29,455 bases of DNA from contig CAYNYF010000054.1 of assembly GCA_964401385.1 (NCBI GenBank), forward strand, positions 1 through 29,455, in the 5' to 3' direction. This document shows, piece after piece, positions 1 to 8,178 of the stretch. The notes beneath the pieces are model-generated. The model worked only from the letters and a program-made list of their open reading frames with translations, searched no databases and was not told the origin of the DNA. The position numbers and the translations under genes are program-made. The stretch comes from CAYNYF01 sp964401385. Its GTDB lineage: Bacteria; Planctomycetota; Phycisphaerae; SM23-33. How positions within the stretch are numbered: the first letter of the stretch is position 1; each line of letters starts with the position of its first letter.

Positions 1-340
1 ATTCTGGTGCGTGCGAGCACGCACCCTACGCCCGGCCCCAGCCCCAGCGGGGCGTGTTCCTTAGCCCCGTGCCAGAGCAGCGGGGGAATCGGCGGAGCAA
101 GCAGCGCAGCCGCATCGGGGCGTGTGGACTGGGTGGGGAGCCAAGACGCCCCTACGGGGCTCTAGGGCGGGGAAGGCCTCCACCACCCAGGGCTCGCGCC
201 CTGGGCTAAGAAAGGCGCCCCTGCCGGGGCTACCCATGGAACTGGGGATAAGTCAGGCGTCTGCGGCGGCGGCCGGGGCGCGGGGTGCCGGCCTGGGGCG
301 AATCGCCGCCGACGGGCGCGGGCGGGGCGGCCCGAAGGTG
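1..340. repeat. Gene-free stretch with clustered palindromes
   Basis: I see no convincing gene here. There are four perfect inverted repeats: GGTGCGTGC/GCACGCACC at 6-25 (2-nt centre), GCCCC/GGGGC at 148-160, CCCAGGGC/GCCCTGGG at 186-205 (loop TCGC) and GCCCC/GGGGC at 217-230. Together they look like a cluster of dispersed hairpin repeats. They could act as terminators for a gene to the left, but none has a T-tract. The first palindrome recurs at 28507-28526. Confidence 0.6.
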
Positions 341-658
341 TCAAAACAGCCAGGCGGGCGCCTCCTCCTTGGAACTGTCTTTGGCCGCGAGGGCCGGCGT
401 CTGCTCGGCCTGGTCGTCGGCGGGCCAATCGGCCGCGGGCGGCGGCTCCGGGTCGGCCTGGCTGGCGGTGGCCTCGGCGGCTGGCAGCGCCGGCGAACGT
501 CCGCGCTGGGGCGTCCCCCACATATTTGGCGGTTGGTCGACCCACCGAAGATGCTGGAGATACTCGGCCAGATCCTCGTCACCGAACGCGGCCAGGAAGG
601 CCGGCTTGGCCGTCGGATTCAGGTGGGTAATTTCCTCGATCAACTGCCGCTTCGTCAT
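341..658 (-). CDS. Small conserved helical protein, Planctomycetota-type
   Basis: 105 aa. The N-terminal 45 residues (MTKRQLIEEI, then TAKPAFLAAF and DLAEYLQHL) look like a compact two-helix domain. A Pro/Ala/Glu-rich, probably disordered linker follows, ending in the hydrophobic tail PAWLF. I recognise this layout from small planctomycete hypothetical proteins, but no function is known to me. I chose ATG 658 over GTG 664 because GAGG sits 7 nt before the ATG. A GATAAT -10-like hexamer at 697-702 (minus strand) would give a leader of about 30 nt with that ribosome site. It is divergent from the methyltransferase gene at 836. Confidence 0.7.
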   Translation of the reverse strand: MTKRQLIEEITHLNPTAKPAFLAAFGDEDLAEYLQHLRWVDQPPNMWGTPQRGRSPALPAAEATASQADPEPPPAADWPADDQAEQTPALAAKDSSKEEAPAWLF

Positions 659-820
659 GATCACACCTCACACTTCGCAGCGACGCACCGCGCAAGATTA
701 TCGGACAGAGGCCGAGCCAAACTTTAGCCGCCTTGCCGGGCGATTGCGGGCGGGCGCCGGGCGACGGAACGCGGCCGCGGATTTATGAGGTTAGGGGTGC
801 CTTTTCTCCCGCCGGGGCGA

Positions 821-826
821 TATACT
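821..826 (+). promoter_or_regulatory. -10 box (TATACT), near-leaderless promoter
   Basis: TATACT lies exactly 9 nt before ATG 836, and no Shine-Dalgarno sequence lies between them. A start point about 7 nt after the hexamer would leave a leader of only 2-3 nt. The same spacing recurs at 6395, 8164 and 16647. No clear -35 is visible. Confidence 0.6.
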
Positions 827-835
827 GTGACGCTC

Positions 836-1705
836 ATGTCGCCCGAAAAGACCGAAACCGGCTGGCCGCCGCCGGAGGTGGACTTCGAGACGCTTTCTCC
901 GATGCGGCGGGCGCTGAAACGGGCTGTGGTCAACCCGTTGGCCAACTACCTGCCGGCCGGGTGGACCCGGGCGCTGCTGCGGGCGGCCAAGAGCGAGCTG
1001 GCGGCGGCGAACTGGGCCGACCCCGGCGGCTGGCGCAGCATGGTGTTCAGCTACGACGGCCAGGCCAGCCAGATCGCCGATAGGATCCTCATCAACGCCG
1101 GGACCATGGCGATGGCCCTGCGCAACCGGAAGCGGCTGGGGTCGTTTCTGATCGCCCGGCTGATCGATTCGGCCGGGAGCGGGCCGGTGCACGTCGTGTG
1201 CCTGGGCGCCGGCCCGGGGCAGATCATCATCGACGCCCTCGCCCGGGCCAATCCCAGCGCCCGGGCGTCCCTGGTGGACCGCAGCGCCGACGCCTTCGCC
1301 TTCGGCAGAGAGCTGGCCAGCCGCAGCGGGCTGGGCGACCGCGTGCGCTACATCCAGGCCGACGTGCGCGGGTTTCAGGAACTCCTCGACGGTCCGGCGG
1401 ACGCGGTGACGATGCTGGGCATCTGCGAATACCTGGGCGATAAGCAGCTCGTCAGCATCGCCCGGGCGGCGGCCGACGTGATGGGCGACAACGCCCCGAT
1501 CGTCTTCAACTCCCTGTCACTTGCCCACGGCACGGACCGCTTTTTCCGGCGCGTGTTCGGCCTGCACATGATTCACCGCGGCCCGGAGCGGATGCAGCAA
1601 TTGATGTCCGAGGCGGGCTTCGGCGAATTTCGGGCGCACGGCGAGCCGCTGGGCGTTTACCATGTAATCGTAGGCCGCAAGCTGGCCGTGGCGGGCGGCG
1701 GGTAA
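836..1705 (+). CDS. Class I SAM-dependent methyltransferase
   Basis: 289 aa. A helical N-terminal region of about 115 residues precedes a Rossmann-fold methyltransferase domain. Motif I is LGAGPGQ (123-129), the acidic end of strand 2 is D148 in LVDRS, and motif II/III-like segments ADV (175-177) and MLGICEYL (193-200) follow. The acceptor substrate cannot be read from the sequence. The arrangement resembles the putative Methyltransf_20-type enzymes, possibly acting on small molecules or lipids. I chose ATG 836 because an upstream in-frame ATG (785) would put the strong TATACT box inside the gene. The LarA-like gene starts 58 nt downstream, so co-transcription is possible. There is no signal peptide; it should be cytoplasmic. 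Confidence 0.8.
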   Translation: MSPEKTETGWPPPEVDFETLSPMRRALKRAVVNPLANYLPAGWTRALLRAAKSELAAANWADPGGWRSMVFSYDGQASQIADRILINAGTMAMALRNRKRLGSFLIARLIDSAGSGPVHVVCLGAGPGQIIIDALARANPSARASLVDRSADAFAFGRELASRSGLGDRVRYIQADVRGFQELLDGPADAVTMLGICEYLGDKQLVSIARAAADVMGDNAPIVFNSLSLAHGTDRFFRRVFGLHMIHRGPERMQQLMSEAGFGEFRAHGEPLGVYHVIVGRKLAVAGGG

Positions 1706-1763
1706 TCCGCGGTCCGGCCAGGGCGGCGGCAGGTCAACCGACCAGAGACATCCAATCAGCGCA

Positions 1764-3119
1764 ATGGCTGAGATTTCCATACCCTGGGGCGATGAGACCC
1801 TGACGGCCGCTCTGCCGGCAGAATGGGCCATCCAGCAGGTCGCCAGCCCCACCGTGCCGGCGGCGCCGAGCGACTGGCCGGAGTATCTGGCCAGGGCGCT
1901 GGCCCGCCCGGAAGGCGCCAAGCCCCTGGGCAAGCTGCTGGCGGCGCGCCGCCACGGCAGGGTCGCCATCGTCGTGGAGGACCTCAGCCGCAGCAGCCCG
2001 CTGCCGATCATCTTGAAGGCGATCTTCGGCGAGCTGACCCACGCCGGCGTGCCCAACGAGAACGTCGAGATCTTCTTCGCCCTGGGCATGCACCCGCCGC
2101 TGACGGCGGCCCAGGCGGCCGAGAAGATCGGCCCGGAGCTGGCCGGGAAAGTCGCCTGGCGCGGCAACCCGTGGCGCGACAGCCACGCCTACGTGAACCT
2201 GGGGACGGTCTCCGTCGCCGAGGCCGGGCGGGTGGAGCTGTGGGTCGATCGCGGCGTGGCGTCGGCCGACCTGCGAATCCTGGTCAGCTCGGTCAGCCCG
2301 CACCTCCAGGCGGGCTTCGGCGGCGGCTACAAGATGCTGGTTCCGGGCTGTGCGTACCTGGACACGATTCGTCAGCTCCACCTGGCGACGGTGCCGCGGC
2401 AGCCGACCCAGCAGGTGGGTCAGCCCGGGTCGGTCAATGCCATGCGCCGGCTGGTCGAGGCGGCCGGGGCGGTGATCGACGCCGCCGCCGGCAGCAGCTT
2501 CGGCGTGCAGTACCTTCTGGACATGGCCGGGCAGGTGGAGGCGGTGGTCGCCGGCGACGTCGCCGTCTGTCAGCGGATGCTCGCCAAACAGTGCGCCGCC
2601 GGCTGCGGCGTGCCGGTCGAGGCCCCGGCCGACGTGGTCATCACCAGCGCCTTCCCGCGGGATTACGACCTGTGGCAGAGCTTCAAGGCCATCGCCCACG
2701 CCTGCTGGGCGGTGCGCGAGAACGGCGTGCTGATCTGCCTTTCGCGCTGCCCGGGCGGGGTGAACATGCCCACGTTCTCGCTTCCCATCGGGGCCAAGTG
2801 GGCGCGCATGGCCGTGCGGGCGGTGGGGGCCAACGTGCTGGGGCGCCTGCTGAGTCGGCTGGCGCCGGGCCTGCCCGCCGACGTGACCTTCTTCGTCCGG
2901 CTGGCGATGCAGATCATCCAGCGCACTCACGTGCTGATGGTCTCGCCCGCCCTGGCCGAGGCCGGGGCCAAGATGCTCGGCCTGCCCATCTTCGCCGATC
3001 CGGCCGAGGCCTTCGCCGCCGCCGAGCAGCGCCTGGGCGGCGGGGCAAAGCGGGTCATCGTCTTCCCCGCCGGCGGCGTGACCTACCCCATCCTTCACCC
3101 GCCCCTCGGCGCCGGCTAG
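1764..3119 (+). CDS. LarA-family nickel-pincer-dependent racemase/epimerase
   Basis: 451 aa, close to the size of lactate racemase LarA (about 425 aa). The N-terminal DUF2088 domain contains R76 (EDLSRSS), H110 (LGMHPP), H180 (SPHLQAGF), the cofactor-tethering K190 in GGYK, and H206 (RQLH). Q305 and K308 (WQSFK) in the C-terminal half match the substrate-binding Gln/Lys pair of LarA. All residues known to hold the nickel pincer nucleotide or act on substrate are therefore present. The family interconverts 2-hydroxyacid stereocentres; the substrate here is unknown and need not be lactate. The maturation genes larB, larC and larE are not in this window. There is no obvious Shine-Dalgarno. It probably follows the methyltransferase in one transcript and ends 190 nt before the convergent cinA. 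Confidence 0.85.
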   Translation: MAEISIPWGDETLTAALPAEWAIQQVASPTVPAAPSDWPEYLARALARPEGAKPLGKLLAARRHGRVAIVVEDLSRSSPLPIILKAIFGELTHAGVPNENVEIFFALGMHPPLTAAQAAEKIGPELAGKVAWRGNPWRDSHAYVNLGTVSVAEAGRVELWVDRGVASADLRILVSSVSPHLQAGFGGGYKMLVPGCAYLDTIRQLHLATVPRQPTQQVGQPGSVNAMRRLVEAAGAVIDAAAGSSFGVQYLLDMAGQVEAVVAGDVAVCQRMLAKQCAAGCGVPVEAPADVVITSAFPRDYDLWQSFKAIAHACWAVRENGVLICLSRCPGGVNMPTFSLPIGAKWARMAVRAVGANVLGRLLSRLAPGLPADVTFFVRLAMQIIQRTHVLMVSPALAEAGAKMLGLPIFADPAEAFAAAEQRLGGGAKRVIVFPAGGVTYPILHPPLGAG

Positions 3120-3293
3120 GCCGGAGCGGGCCTGCTTTTCGTTCGCCCTGGGCGGTGGCGTGAGAGGCCGCAGCCTCAGCCGTGCCGCCCACGACATCCC
3201 CGGCAGGCGCACAGGGCGCCCTCTCGAAAAAGCAGCCTTCGGCGGCTGGCTTCAGCCGGGCAGCCCGATTGGCTCAAGCCTGGCCGACTGCTG

Positions 3294-3323
3294 GCCTGCC
3301 TGCAAGCTGCTAGGCAGGCAGGC
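3294..3323. terminator. Perfect 10-bp hairpin over the cinA stop codon
   Basis: GCCTGCCTGC (3294-3303) and its exact reverse complement (3314-3323) are separated by 10 nt that include the cinA stop codon (3310-3312). It lies between convergent larA-like and cinA genes and could serve as a bidirectional terminator, but there is no T-tract on either side. A related CTAGGCAGGCAGG string recurs at 5090-5102. Confidence 0.45.
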
Positions 3324-4563
3324 GGGCCGGGTCCCGGCGCGGCGGAAGCGCCAGTCGGAGGTGGTTGATCGCCGCCAGGGCGGCGCGGCGGCGAATGACG
3401 TCGCGGTCGCCGGGGAAGACGTGGCGGTGGACTTTGGTGCCGCTGGGGCCGGCGATGGCGACGTAGACCAAGCCGACGGGCTTCTCGGCCGTGCCGCCGG
3501 TGGGGCCGGCGATGCCGGTCACGCCCACGCCCCAGTCGGCGCCGAATCGCCCTGCGGCCCCCTCGGCCATCGCGGCCGCGACCGCTTCACTGACGGCGCC
3601 GTTGGCGGCGATCACGTCCGCGCCAATACCCAGAAGCTCGGCCTTGGCTTCGTTGGCGTAGGAGACCACGCCGCCGAGGAAGTATTCGCTCGCTCCGGGC
3701 ACGGAGGTGATCGTCTCGCCGATCATGCCGCCGGTGCAGGACTCCGCGACGGCTAGGGTCGCCCCGGCCGCGTGGAGCGCCTTTCCCACGACGGCCGCCA
3801 GCGTCTCGTCGTCCTGGCCGAAGACCAGCTCGCCCAACCGGCGGCGGACCTCGGCGGCGGTCCTTTCCGCCGTTGCCTCGGCGTCATCGACCGTGCGGCC
3901 GGCGGCGGCGATCCGCACGGAGATCGCGCCCGCCGAAGCGGTCGTGCCGACCTGGGGGCTGCCGCCCCGGTCCATGAGGTCGGCGATCATCTCGCCGACG
4001 TCCGATTCGCCGGCGCCGAAGGTGTGCACCGCCCTTCGCACGATCGCCCCGGCCGCCGGCAGCCGCGGGGCGACCTTCTTCTCGAACATCTCCGCCATCT
4101 CGTGCGGCGGTCCGGGCAGGGCGAAGACCCGGGCGCTTCCGAGCCGGGCGAAAAGGCCCGGGGCGGTGCCGCAGTCGTTGTCGATGGGCTCGGCCCCGAC
4201 CGGCACCAGGGCCTGGGTGCGGTTGGAGGGCTTCATCTGGCGCCGGCGGGAGGCGAAGAAGGCGGAAATCCGCTCCAGGCAGCGGGGGTCCTCGCGGAGT
4301 TCGGCGTTCATGGCCGTCGCCAATCCCTGGCGGGTGAGGTCGTCCTTGGTGGGGCCGAGCCCGCCGGTGACGATGACGATTTCCGCGGCGCCGGCCGCGG
4401 CGGCGATGGCGGCGGCGATGGCCTCGGCGTCGTCGGCGACGGTGACGTGGCGGATGGCGGCGATGCCGTGCTCGGCCAGGCGGCGGGAAAGATGGGCGCT
4501 GTTGGTGTCCACGACCGCCCCGCCGGTCAGCTCATCGCCAATGGAGATGATAATCGCCCGCAT
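3310..4563 (-). CDS. cinA: CinA / nicotinamide-nucleotide amidohydrolase
   Basis: 417 aa, the usual CinA length. The N-terminal MoCF-type domain (about 1-170) has ISIGDELT and GGLGPTKDD (67-75). The C-terminal PncC domain (about 258-415) has the catalytic-serine motif AESCTGG (273-279, S275) and GVTGIAGPTGG (347-357). The family deamidates nicotinamide mononucleotide back to the acid for NAD recycling; the N-terminal domain has pyrophosphatase activity in some members. Cytoplasmic. It starts 59 nt after the membrane zinc-ribbon gene on the same strand, so the two may be co-transcribed. No strong ribosome site is seen before ATG 4563, but MRAIIISIGDELT is the expected N-terminus. Confidence 0.93.
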   Translation of the reverse strand: MRAIIISIGDELTGGAVVDTNSAHLSRRLAEHGIAAIRHVTVADDAEAIAAAIAAAAGAAEIVIVTGGLGPTKDDLTRQGLATAMNAELREDPRCLERISAFFASRRRQMKPSNRTQALVPVGAEPIDNDCGTAPGLFARLGSARVFALPGPPHEMAEMFEKKVAPRLPAAGAIVRRAVHTFGAGESDVGEMIADLMDRGGSPQVGTTASAGAISVRIAAAGRTVDDAEATAERTAAEVRRRLGELVFGQDDETLAAVVGKALHAAGATLAVAESCTGGMIGETITSVPGASEYFLGGVVSYANEAKAELLGIGADVIAANGAVSEAVAAAMAEGAAGRFGADWGVGVTGIAGPTGGTAEKPVGLVYVAIAGPSGTKVHRHVFPGDRDVIRRRAALAAINHLRLALPPRRDPARLPA

Positions 4564-4622
4564 CGATCCGCTCTTGGCCTTCCGCTTTGCCGTTTCAGCT
4601 TTCAGCTTTGTCTTTCCCTCGC

Positions 4623-4970
4623 CTATGCGATTTCGTCATCGCCGATCGCCATTCCGCAGTTGGGGCAGGTCGCCTGGCCGGCGGCGTCCTGCTTCTCGGG
4701 CAGGATTGCGCCGCAGTGACGGCAGCGGCGGGGCGGTTCACGGTCCGGGGCGCCGCCGGCCGCCTGCCGCTGTCGGCGGAGTTCGCGGAAGTAGTCCACG
4801 TACGAACAGACGGCCGCGGGGATGGTCGTCAGGAACAGGGAGACGGGCAACCACACCCACCATCGCCGCCCGTGCCGGCGCATTATCAACGCGGTGTGCA
4901 GCGCCGCCCCGGTCCACACCACCGCCAGGATCAGAACCACTTGCCAGAGCCATAGGGCCGCCACGGGCAT
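4623..4970 (-). CDS. Small membrane protein with C-terminal zinc ribbon
   Basis: 115 aa. Two hydrophobic segments (about 5-25 and 38-56) flank a short basic loop. A charged helix (61-71) leads to a C-terminal zinc ribbon with C83-x2-C86 and C102-x2-C105. The likely topology is two membrane passes with the ribbon in the cytoplasm. I do not recognise the family. A TAAGAT hexamer (4978-4983, minus strand) sits 7 nt before ATG 4970 with no Shine-Dalgarno between, which suggests another near-leaderless start. It is upstream of and co-directional with cinA. Confidence 0.75.
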   Translation of the reverse strand: MPVAALWLWQVVLILAVVWTGAALHTALIMRRHGRRWWVWLPVSLFLTTIPAAVCSYVDYFRELRRQRQAAGGAPDREPPRRCRHCGAILPEKQDAAGQATCPNCGMAIGDDEIA

Positions 4971-5045
4971 GGCGATTATCTTAGCGGCGGCCCGCCGGTT
5001 TGGACAGGGCCGGCGACGCGGGTTGCCCGTCCCTCTTCCAGGTCG

Positions 5046-5180
5046 CTATGGCGGCTCCAGGCGTTTCCGGGTAACCTGCCCACTTGGCGCTAGGCAGGCA
5101 GGTGACGGCATTGCGGCAAGTCGAAGATCCGCCGGGCCGGGCCCATGACAAGGTGGGAACGGCCGGTCGGGGCGTGAGGA
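5046..5180 (+). pseudogene. Decayed zinc-ribbon-like dispersed repeat, copy 1
   Basis: The core at 5106-5155 (GCGGCAAGTCGAAGATCCGC and flanks) matches 11874-11922 closely, and weaker similarity extends to both sides (GGCGG..CGTTTCCGGGTA before, GGGGCGTGA after). In the other copy the core reads CRQCGKSKIRR, like one half of a zinc ribbon. In this copy the Cys codons and frame are broken, and a GGCAGG-type hairpin (arms 5074-5080 and 5097-5103) sits inside it. It may be a decayed gene fragment or a non-coding repeat. Nothing else is seen between 4984 and 5266. Confidence 0.45.
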
Positions 5181-5266
5181 CGCCCGGTCGATGCGCTCTG
5201 ACGTGGCGGTTCTTATGCGGATCCGCCTAAACACTGTTCGCCAGAAGATCGCAGCAGGGACCGTCA

Positions 5267-6385
5267 ATGATTCAGCTTTCTTGCAGTCACTCGTTCATAG
5301 AAGCCGACGCCGGGTACGATGCCTGGGGGGCCATGGCCGTGGGCGACTTTGACTGCGACGGCAGGCCGGAGTTCGTCACGGGAGGCAAAGGAGGCGGATT
5401 CTTCCACCTCTATGACCTCAACACCCAAACAGGGTCGTGGGACCGCCACGTCATCACCCGCGAGCTCTGCCCCAGCGTGAGCGCCGCTGCAACCGACCTT
5501 GACGGCGACGGGCGGCCCGAGATCGTCTGCGGCGAGTGGGGGCCACGGCTTTTGTGGTTTGCATGTCCCACAGGCTGCCTTGCCCGCTGGGAGTACCGCC
5601 CCGTTTACGAGGGCCTGACCAACCCCCACGACCTGTTCGCCGCCGACCTCGACGGCGACGGCCGAGATGAAATCGTTGTACGCAACAAGGACGGCTCACT
5701 GCTGCTCTTCCGGCCGCCCGCCGATCCGACGGAGACCTGGCCGGTACGGGTGATTGCGAACCGGCTTGGCGGTGACGGAACGGTGGCGGCACCTATTGCA
5801 CGGCCGGACGTTCTGGACATCGTGACCAACGTCGGCTGGTTCGAAAACGCCAGGGGCGACGGCTCCGCCTGGGAACGCCACCCGTTCGCACCGAAAGAAC
5901 TCGATCTCCATCCCGAATGCCGCGTGGCTGTGGGCGACCTCGACGGCAACGGCACCCCGGTTGCGGTAGTGTCCGAATCAGAGATTCCGAATGCGCGCAT
6001 GTTCCTGCTGCGATACGTCGGACCTGAGAAGCTGTGGGAACCAGAACTTCTGATCGACCGGTCGGAACACATCTGCGGCATGCACAGCCTCCAGTTGGCG
6101 GACCTGGACAGCGACGGCAAACTCGAGATTTTCACCGCTGAGATGGAGAATGGCCGTACCGATGGTGTGAGCACCAAGCCTCGATGGTGGTACCTTTCGC
6201 GGTCGGCTGATGGTTCATGGCACAAGCATGTGCTTCTCGACGCCAACCTCGGGTCGCATACGGCGAGCGTGGCCGATTTCGACGGGGATGGGAGCCTTGA
6301 GATCGTGGGCAAGGTGTGGCGTGCCAACAAGATAAACGGCGCGGGCGGGAAGAATCACGTGGATTTTCTGAAGCTGTCGACCTGA
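5267..6385 (+). CDS. FG-GAP/VCBS repeat protein
   Basis: 372 aa. At least six Asp-rich repeats of the FG-GAP/VCBS type are visible, with cores GDFDCDGRPEF, TDLDGDGRPEI, ADLDGDGRDEI, GDLDGNGTP, ADLDSDGKLEI and ADFDGDGSLEI. This spacing fits a seven-bladed, calcium-binding beta-propeller. Such propellers usually bind ligands or partners outside the cell, yet no signal peptide or membrane segment is seen after ATG 5267. Either the start is mis-set, export uses another route, or the protein is cytoplasmic. AGGGA 8 nt before the ATG supports this start. The 46-codon mini-gene begins 24 nt after its stop. Confidence 0.8.
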   Translation: MIQLSCSHSFIEADAGYDAWGAMAVGDFDCDGRPEFVTGGKGGGFFHLYDLNTQTGSWDRHVITRELCPSVSAAATDLDGDGRPEIVCGEWGPRLLWFACPTGCLARWEYRPVYEGLTNPHDLFAADLDGDGRDEIVVRNKDGSLLLFRPPADPTETWPVRVIANRLGGDGTVAAPIARPDVLDIVTNVGWFENARGDGSAWERHPFAPKELDLHPECRVAVGDLDGNGTPVAVVSESEIPNARMFLLRYVGPEKLWEPELLIDRSEHICGMHSLQLADLDSDGKLEIFTAEMENGRTDGVSTKPRWWYLSRSADGSWHKHVLLDANLGSHTASVADFDGDGSLEIVGKVWRANKINGAGGKNHVDFLKLST

Positions 6386-6394
6386 CTGCGTTCA

Positions 6395-6400
6395 TATAGA
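6395..6400 (+). promoter_or_regulatory. -10 box (TATAGA), near-leaderless promoter
   Basis: TATAGA lies 9 nt before ATG 6410, matching the spacing at 821, 8164 and 16647. It would drive the mini-gene and the HEAT-repeat gene coupled to it. Confidence 0.5.
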
Positions 6401-6409
6401 CTGCTTCCA

Positions 6410-6550
6410 ATGGCGTCCGAGCCGAAGAAACACAACCTCGGTCTGTATGGAGAAATGCTGGGCTTCTACATCACGGCTCTGGGGTACACCCTGAAGGGCG
6501 GACAAGCCGCGCCGCTGATCGCCGATCCGTTGGCAGGAGGAATAACATGA
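6410..6550 (+). CDS. 46-aa mini-protein, coupled to the HEAT-repeat gene
   Basis: 46 codons from ATG 6410. The product begins MASEPKKHNLG and ends PLAGGIT, with a hydrophobic middle (MLGFYITALGY). Its stop codon overlaps the start of the next gene as ATGA (6547-6550), and the strong AGGAGG of that gene lies within its last codons, which indicates translational coupling. The TATAGA-N9-ATG layout upstream matches other starts in the window. I do not recognise the peptide; it could be a leader peptide, a small functional protein or a remnant of a larger gene. Confidence 0.5.
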   Translation: MASEPKKHNLGLYGEMLGFYITALGYTLKGGQAAPLIADPLAGGIT

Positions 6551-7659
6551 AGACCACGGCGCACGTTCTCGCGTTTGTTGCGTCCATTTGCCTGTTGGGG
6601 CTTCCTCCGGCGGGAAGTGAGGACACCGGCTCCAGCGACGGAAAGGTGCGTTCGCTGATCCGGCGGCTCGGCAGCAAGGAGCCCAAGGACGTCGGGGTCG
6701 AGCGCGAATTGGCCCTTCTCGGGGCGCGAGCCGTACCGGCCTTGACGGACGCGCTGTCGTCAAAGGACGACCGCGTGCGGGCCAGGGCGGCCAGGACGCT
6801 CGGAATGATCGGGAACGCATCTCCCGTCCCCGCTCTGCTGGAAATGGTGCGGCGGAGGCAAAACCGATACACGTCGGCACTCCACGCATTAGGGAAGATC
6901 GGTGGGCCGGACGCGGCGAGGCATCTGCTGGCGGCGCTCCCGAGAGAACCCTTGCGGATGCAGGCAGATATCGTTCGGTATCTGGGCCTGATCGGGGACA
7001 ATCGTGCTGTTGCGCCTTTGTGCGCCCTGCTGGAGGAATCGACATCCATCCGCGTACGGCGCCAAGCCGCCGAGGCCCTCGGGCGCTTTCGTGACCCGCG
7101 CAGCCGCGATGCGTTGCAGAAAGCTGTCGATCATGACACGAACTGGGACGTCTACAGGGCGGCCAAGAAGTCGCTCTTGCAGCAAGCAACCGGCCGCGAG
7201 CCGGCCCTGCCGTACCAAGGGCTCATCGAGATTGTCATCGTCAAACGCCCTGAGCCGCCGGAGGGCGCCGAAGAATGGCGTCGCCGGTATGAGAAAGCCC
7301 ATCCGCCAAGCCCCTTGGCCCCCTCCCGGACGGGGCCGACGGTCCACTCTCTTGTCATACCGGCACGCTATAAGTCTGCGCGAAAGGAACTGCTCAGTAT
7401 GGCCAGGCATCATACGGAGGCAACGAAGCTCGTTGAGGCGCTACTCGGACACATGCGCCACACACAACTCAAGGAGGAGGGATCGGGCGGGAAAGCGATG
7501 CGCCTGATGATCGACATCGGGAAGCCGGCTGTGCCTGCGCTTGAAAACGCCGTGAGACGGGGCGATGAAACGCTGAAGACGAACGCCACACGATGCCTGC
7601 GGGCAATCCACAGCGCCCAGGCAACAAGCAGAGATGCCGTGGGAAAGACCAAGTCGTGA
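6547..7659 (+). CDS. Secreted HEAT-repeat protein
   Basis: 370 aa. A signal peptide is clear (MKTTAHVLAF, hydrophobic core to about residue 19, cleavage near AGS/ED). Residues about 45-220 form HEAT/PBS-lyase-type helical repeats with recurring RVRARAARTLGMIG, SALHALGKIG and RRQAAEALGRF motifs. A Pro-rich linker with no repeats follows (about 225-275), then a last helical part with IGKPAVPALENAV near 330. Such scaffolds bind proteins; no catalytic motif is seen. It should lie in the periplasm. AGGAGG at 6535-6540 sits 6 nt before the ATG, the best ribosome site in the region. Confidence 0.8.
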   Translation: MKTTAHVLAFVASICLLGLPPAGSEDTGSSDGKVRSLIRRLGSKEPKDVGVERELALLGARAVPALTDALSSKDDRVRARAARTLGMIGNASPVPALLEMVRRRQNRYTSALHALGKIGGPDAARHLLAALPREPLRMQADIVRYLGLIGDNRAVAPLCALLEESTSIRVRRQAAEALGRFRDPRSRDALQKAVDHDTNWDVYRAAKKSLLQQATGREPALPYQGLIEIVIVKRPEPPEGAEEWRRRYEKAHPPSPLAPSRTGPTVHSLVIPARYKSARKELLSMARHHTEATKLVEALLGHMRHTQLKEEGSGGKAMRLMIDIGKPAVPALENAVRRGDETLKTNATRCLRAIHSAQATSRDAVGKTKS

Positions 7660-7706
7660 CCGGACTGCCAACACGCCCCTGCCGCGTCGGGGTGGCCTCA
7701 CCGCAC

Positions 7707-7964
7707 CTACTTCATGTGTGCCGGCACGAGCGGCTCGGCCAGGGCGTAGCGCTGCCAGCTCCTGCCGTGGCACTTCGGGCAGATGCCGTCTTCCGGCACG
7801 TCGCCGGGCGGGCTGTAGGCGCAGTAGTGGCAGGTGACGAAGACGCGCTTCGGCATGGAATCCGAAGGGGGCACGCGAAAGACCGCGTCGTCGCTCCGCG
7901 CGTAGTGGGGCTGGCGACGTCCGGCGTGGCCCTGCCTTCTCGGTGAACGAGATCTGCCAGCCAT
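7707..7964 (-). CDS. Small zinc-ribbon protein
   Basis: 85 aa. A basic N-terminal tail (MAGRSRSPRRQG) leads to a zinc ribbon with VTCHYC and ICPKCHG, two CxxC knuckles 17-18 residues apart, and a tail ending in VPAHMK. It probably binds one structural zinc; a nucleic-acid or protein partner is possible. AGGAAGGTGG (7971-7980) lies 6 nt before ATG 7964, and a TA-rich element (about 8011-8021) could provide the -10. A later in-frame Met (MPKRVFVTC) is an alternative start. It converges with the HEAT-repeat gene, 47 nt away. Confidence 0.7.
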   Translation of the reverse strand: MAGRSRSPRRQGHAGRRQPHYARSDDAVFRVPPSDSMPKRVFVTCHYCAYSPPGDVPEDGICPKCHGRSWQRYALAEPLVPAHMK

Positions 7965-8057
7965 GACACACCACCTTCCTTGCAGTTGCCCGTTCCCGCG
8001 CTGCGGGCCTATAAATTTAGACGCCGCTGACGTTTAGATTGTTCCACAAAATCCGGC

Positions 8058-8075
8058 CCGCGGAGCGGTTTTTTT
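8058..8075 (+). terminator. Short hairpin with T-tract
   Basis: CCGC-GGA-GCGG (8058-8068) is followed by seven T (8069-8075), a rho-independent-like layout on the plus strand. The stem is only 4 bp and no plus-strand gene ends nearby (the last ends at 7659), so it may end a read-through or unannotated transcript from the 7965-8057 spacer. Confidence 0.35.
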
Positions 8076-8163
8076 AGTCTTTTTGCCTCATGGCGTTACG
8101 GCCGCGGACGGGCGGGACAGTTGGGAAGGCGCGAAAAGCCTCTCCTTCCGGCGGCCGGGGGAG

Positions 8164-8169
8164 TATAAT
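8164..8169 (+). promoter_or_regulatory. -10 box (TATAAT), near-leaderless promoter
   Basis: A consensus TATAAT stands 9 nt before ATG 8179 in otherwise GC-rich DNA, with no ribosome site between. It is the clearest example of the recurring TANNNT-N9-ATG layout and probably drives the lipoprotein and the radical SAM gene run. Confidence 0.7.
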
Positions 8170-8178
8170 TGCGACGCC

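Noticed and set aside
1734..3212. Long minus-strand open frame opposite the LarA-like gene
   Set aside because: Low-complexity Arg/Gly/His-rich product with no motifs. It mirrors a well-supported gene and is a high-GC artefact. The same applies to minus-strand frames at 10529-12001, 16569-18182 and 21443-23293.
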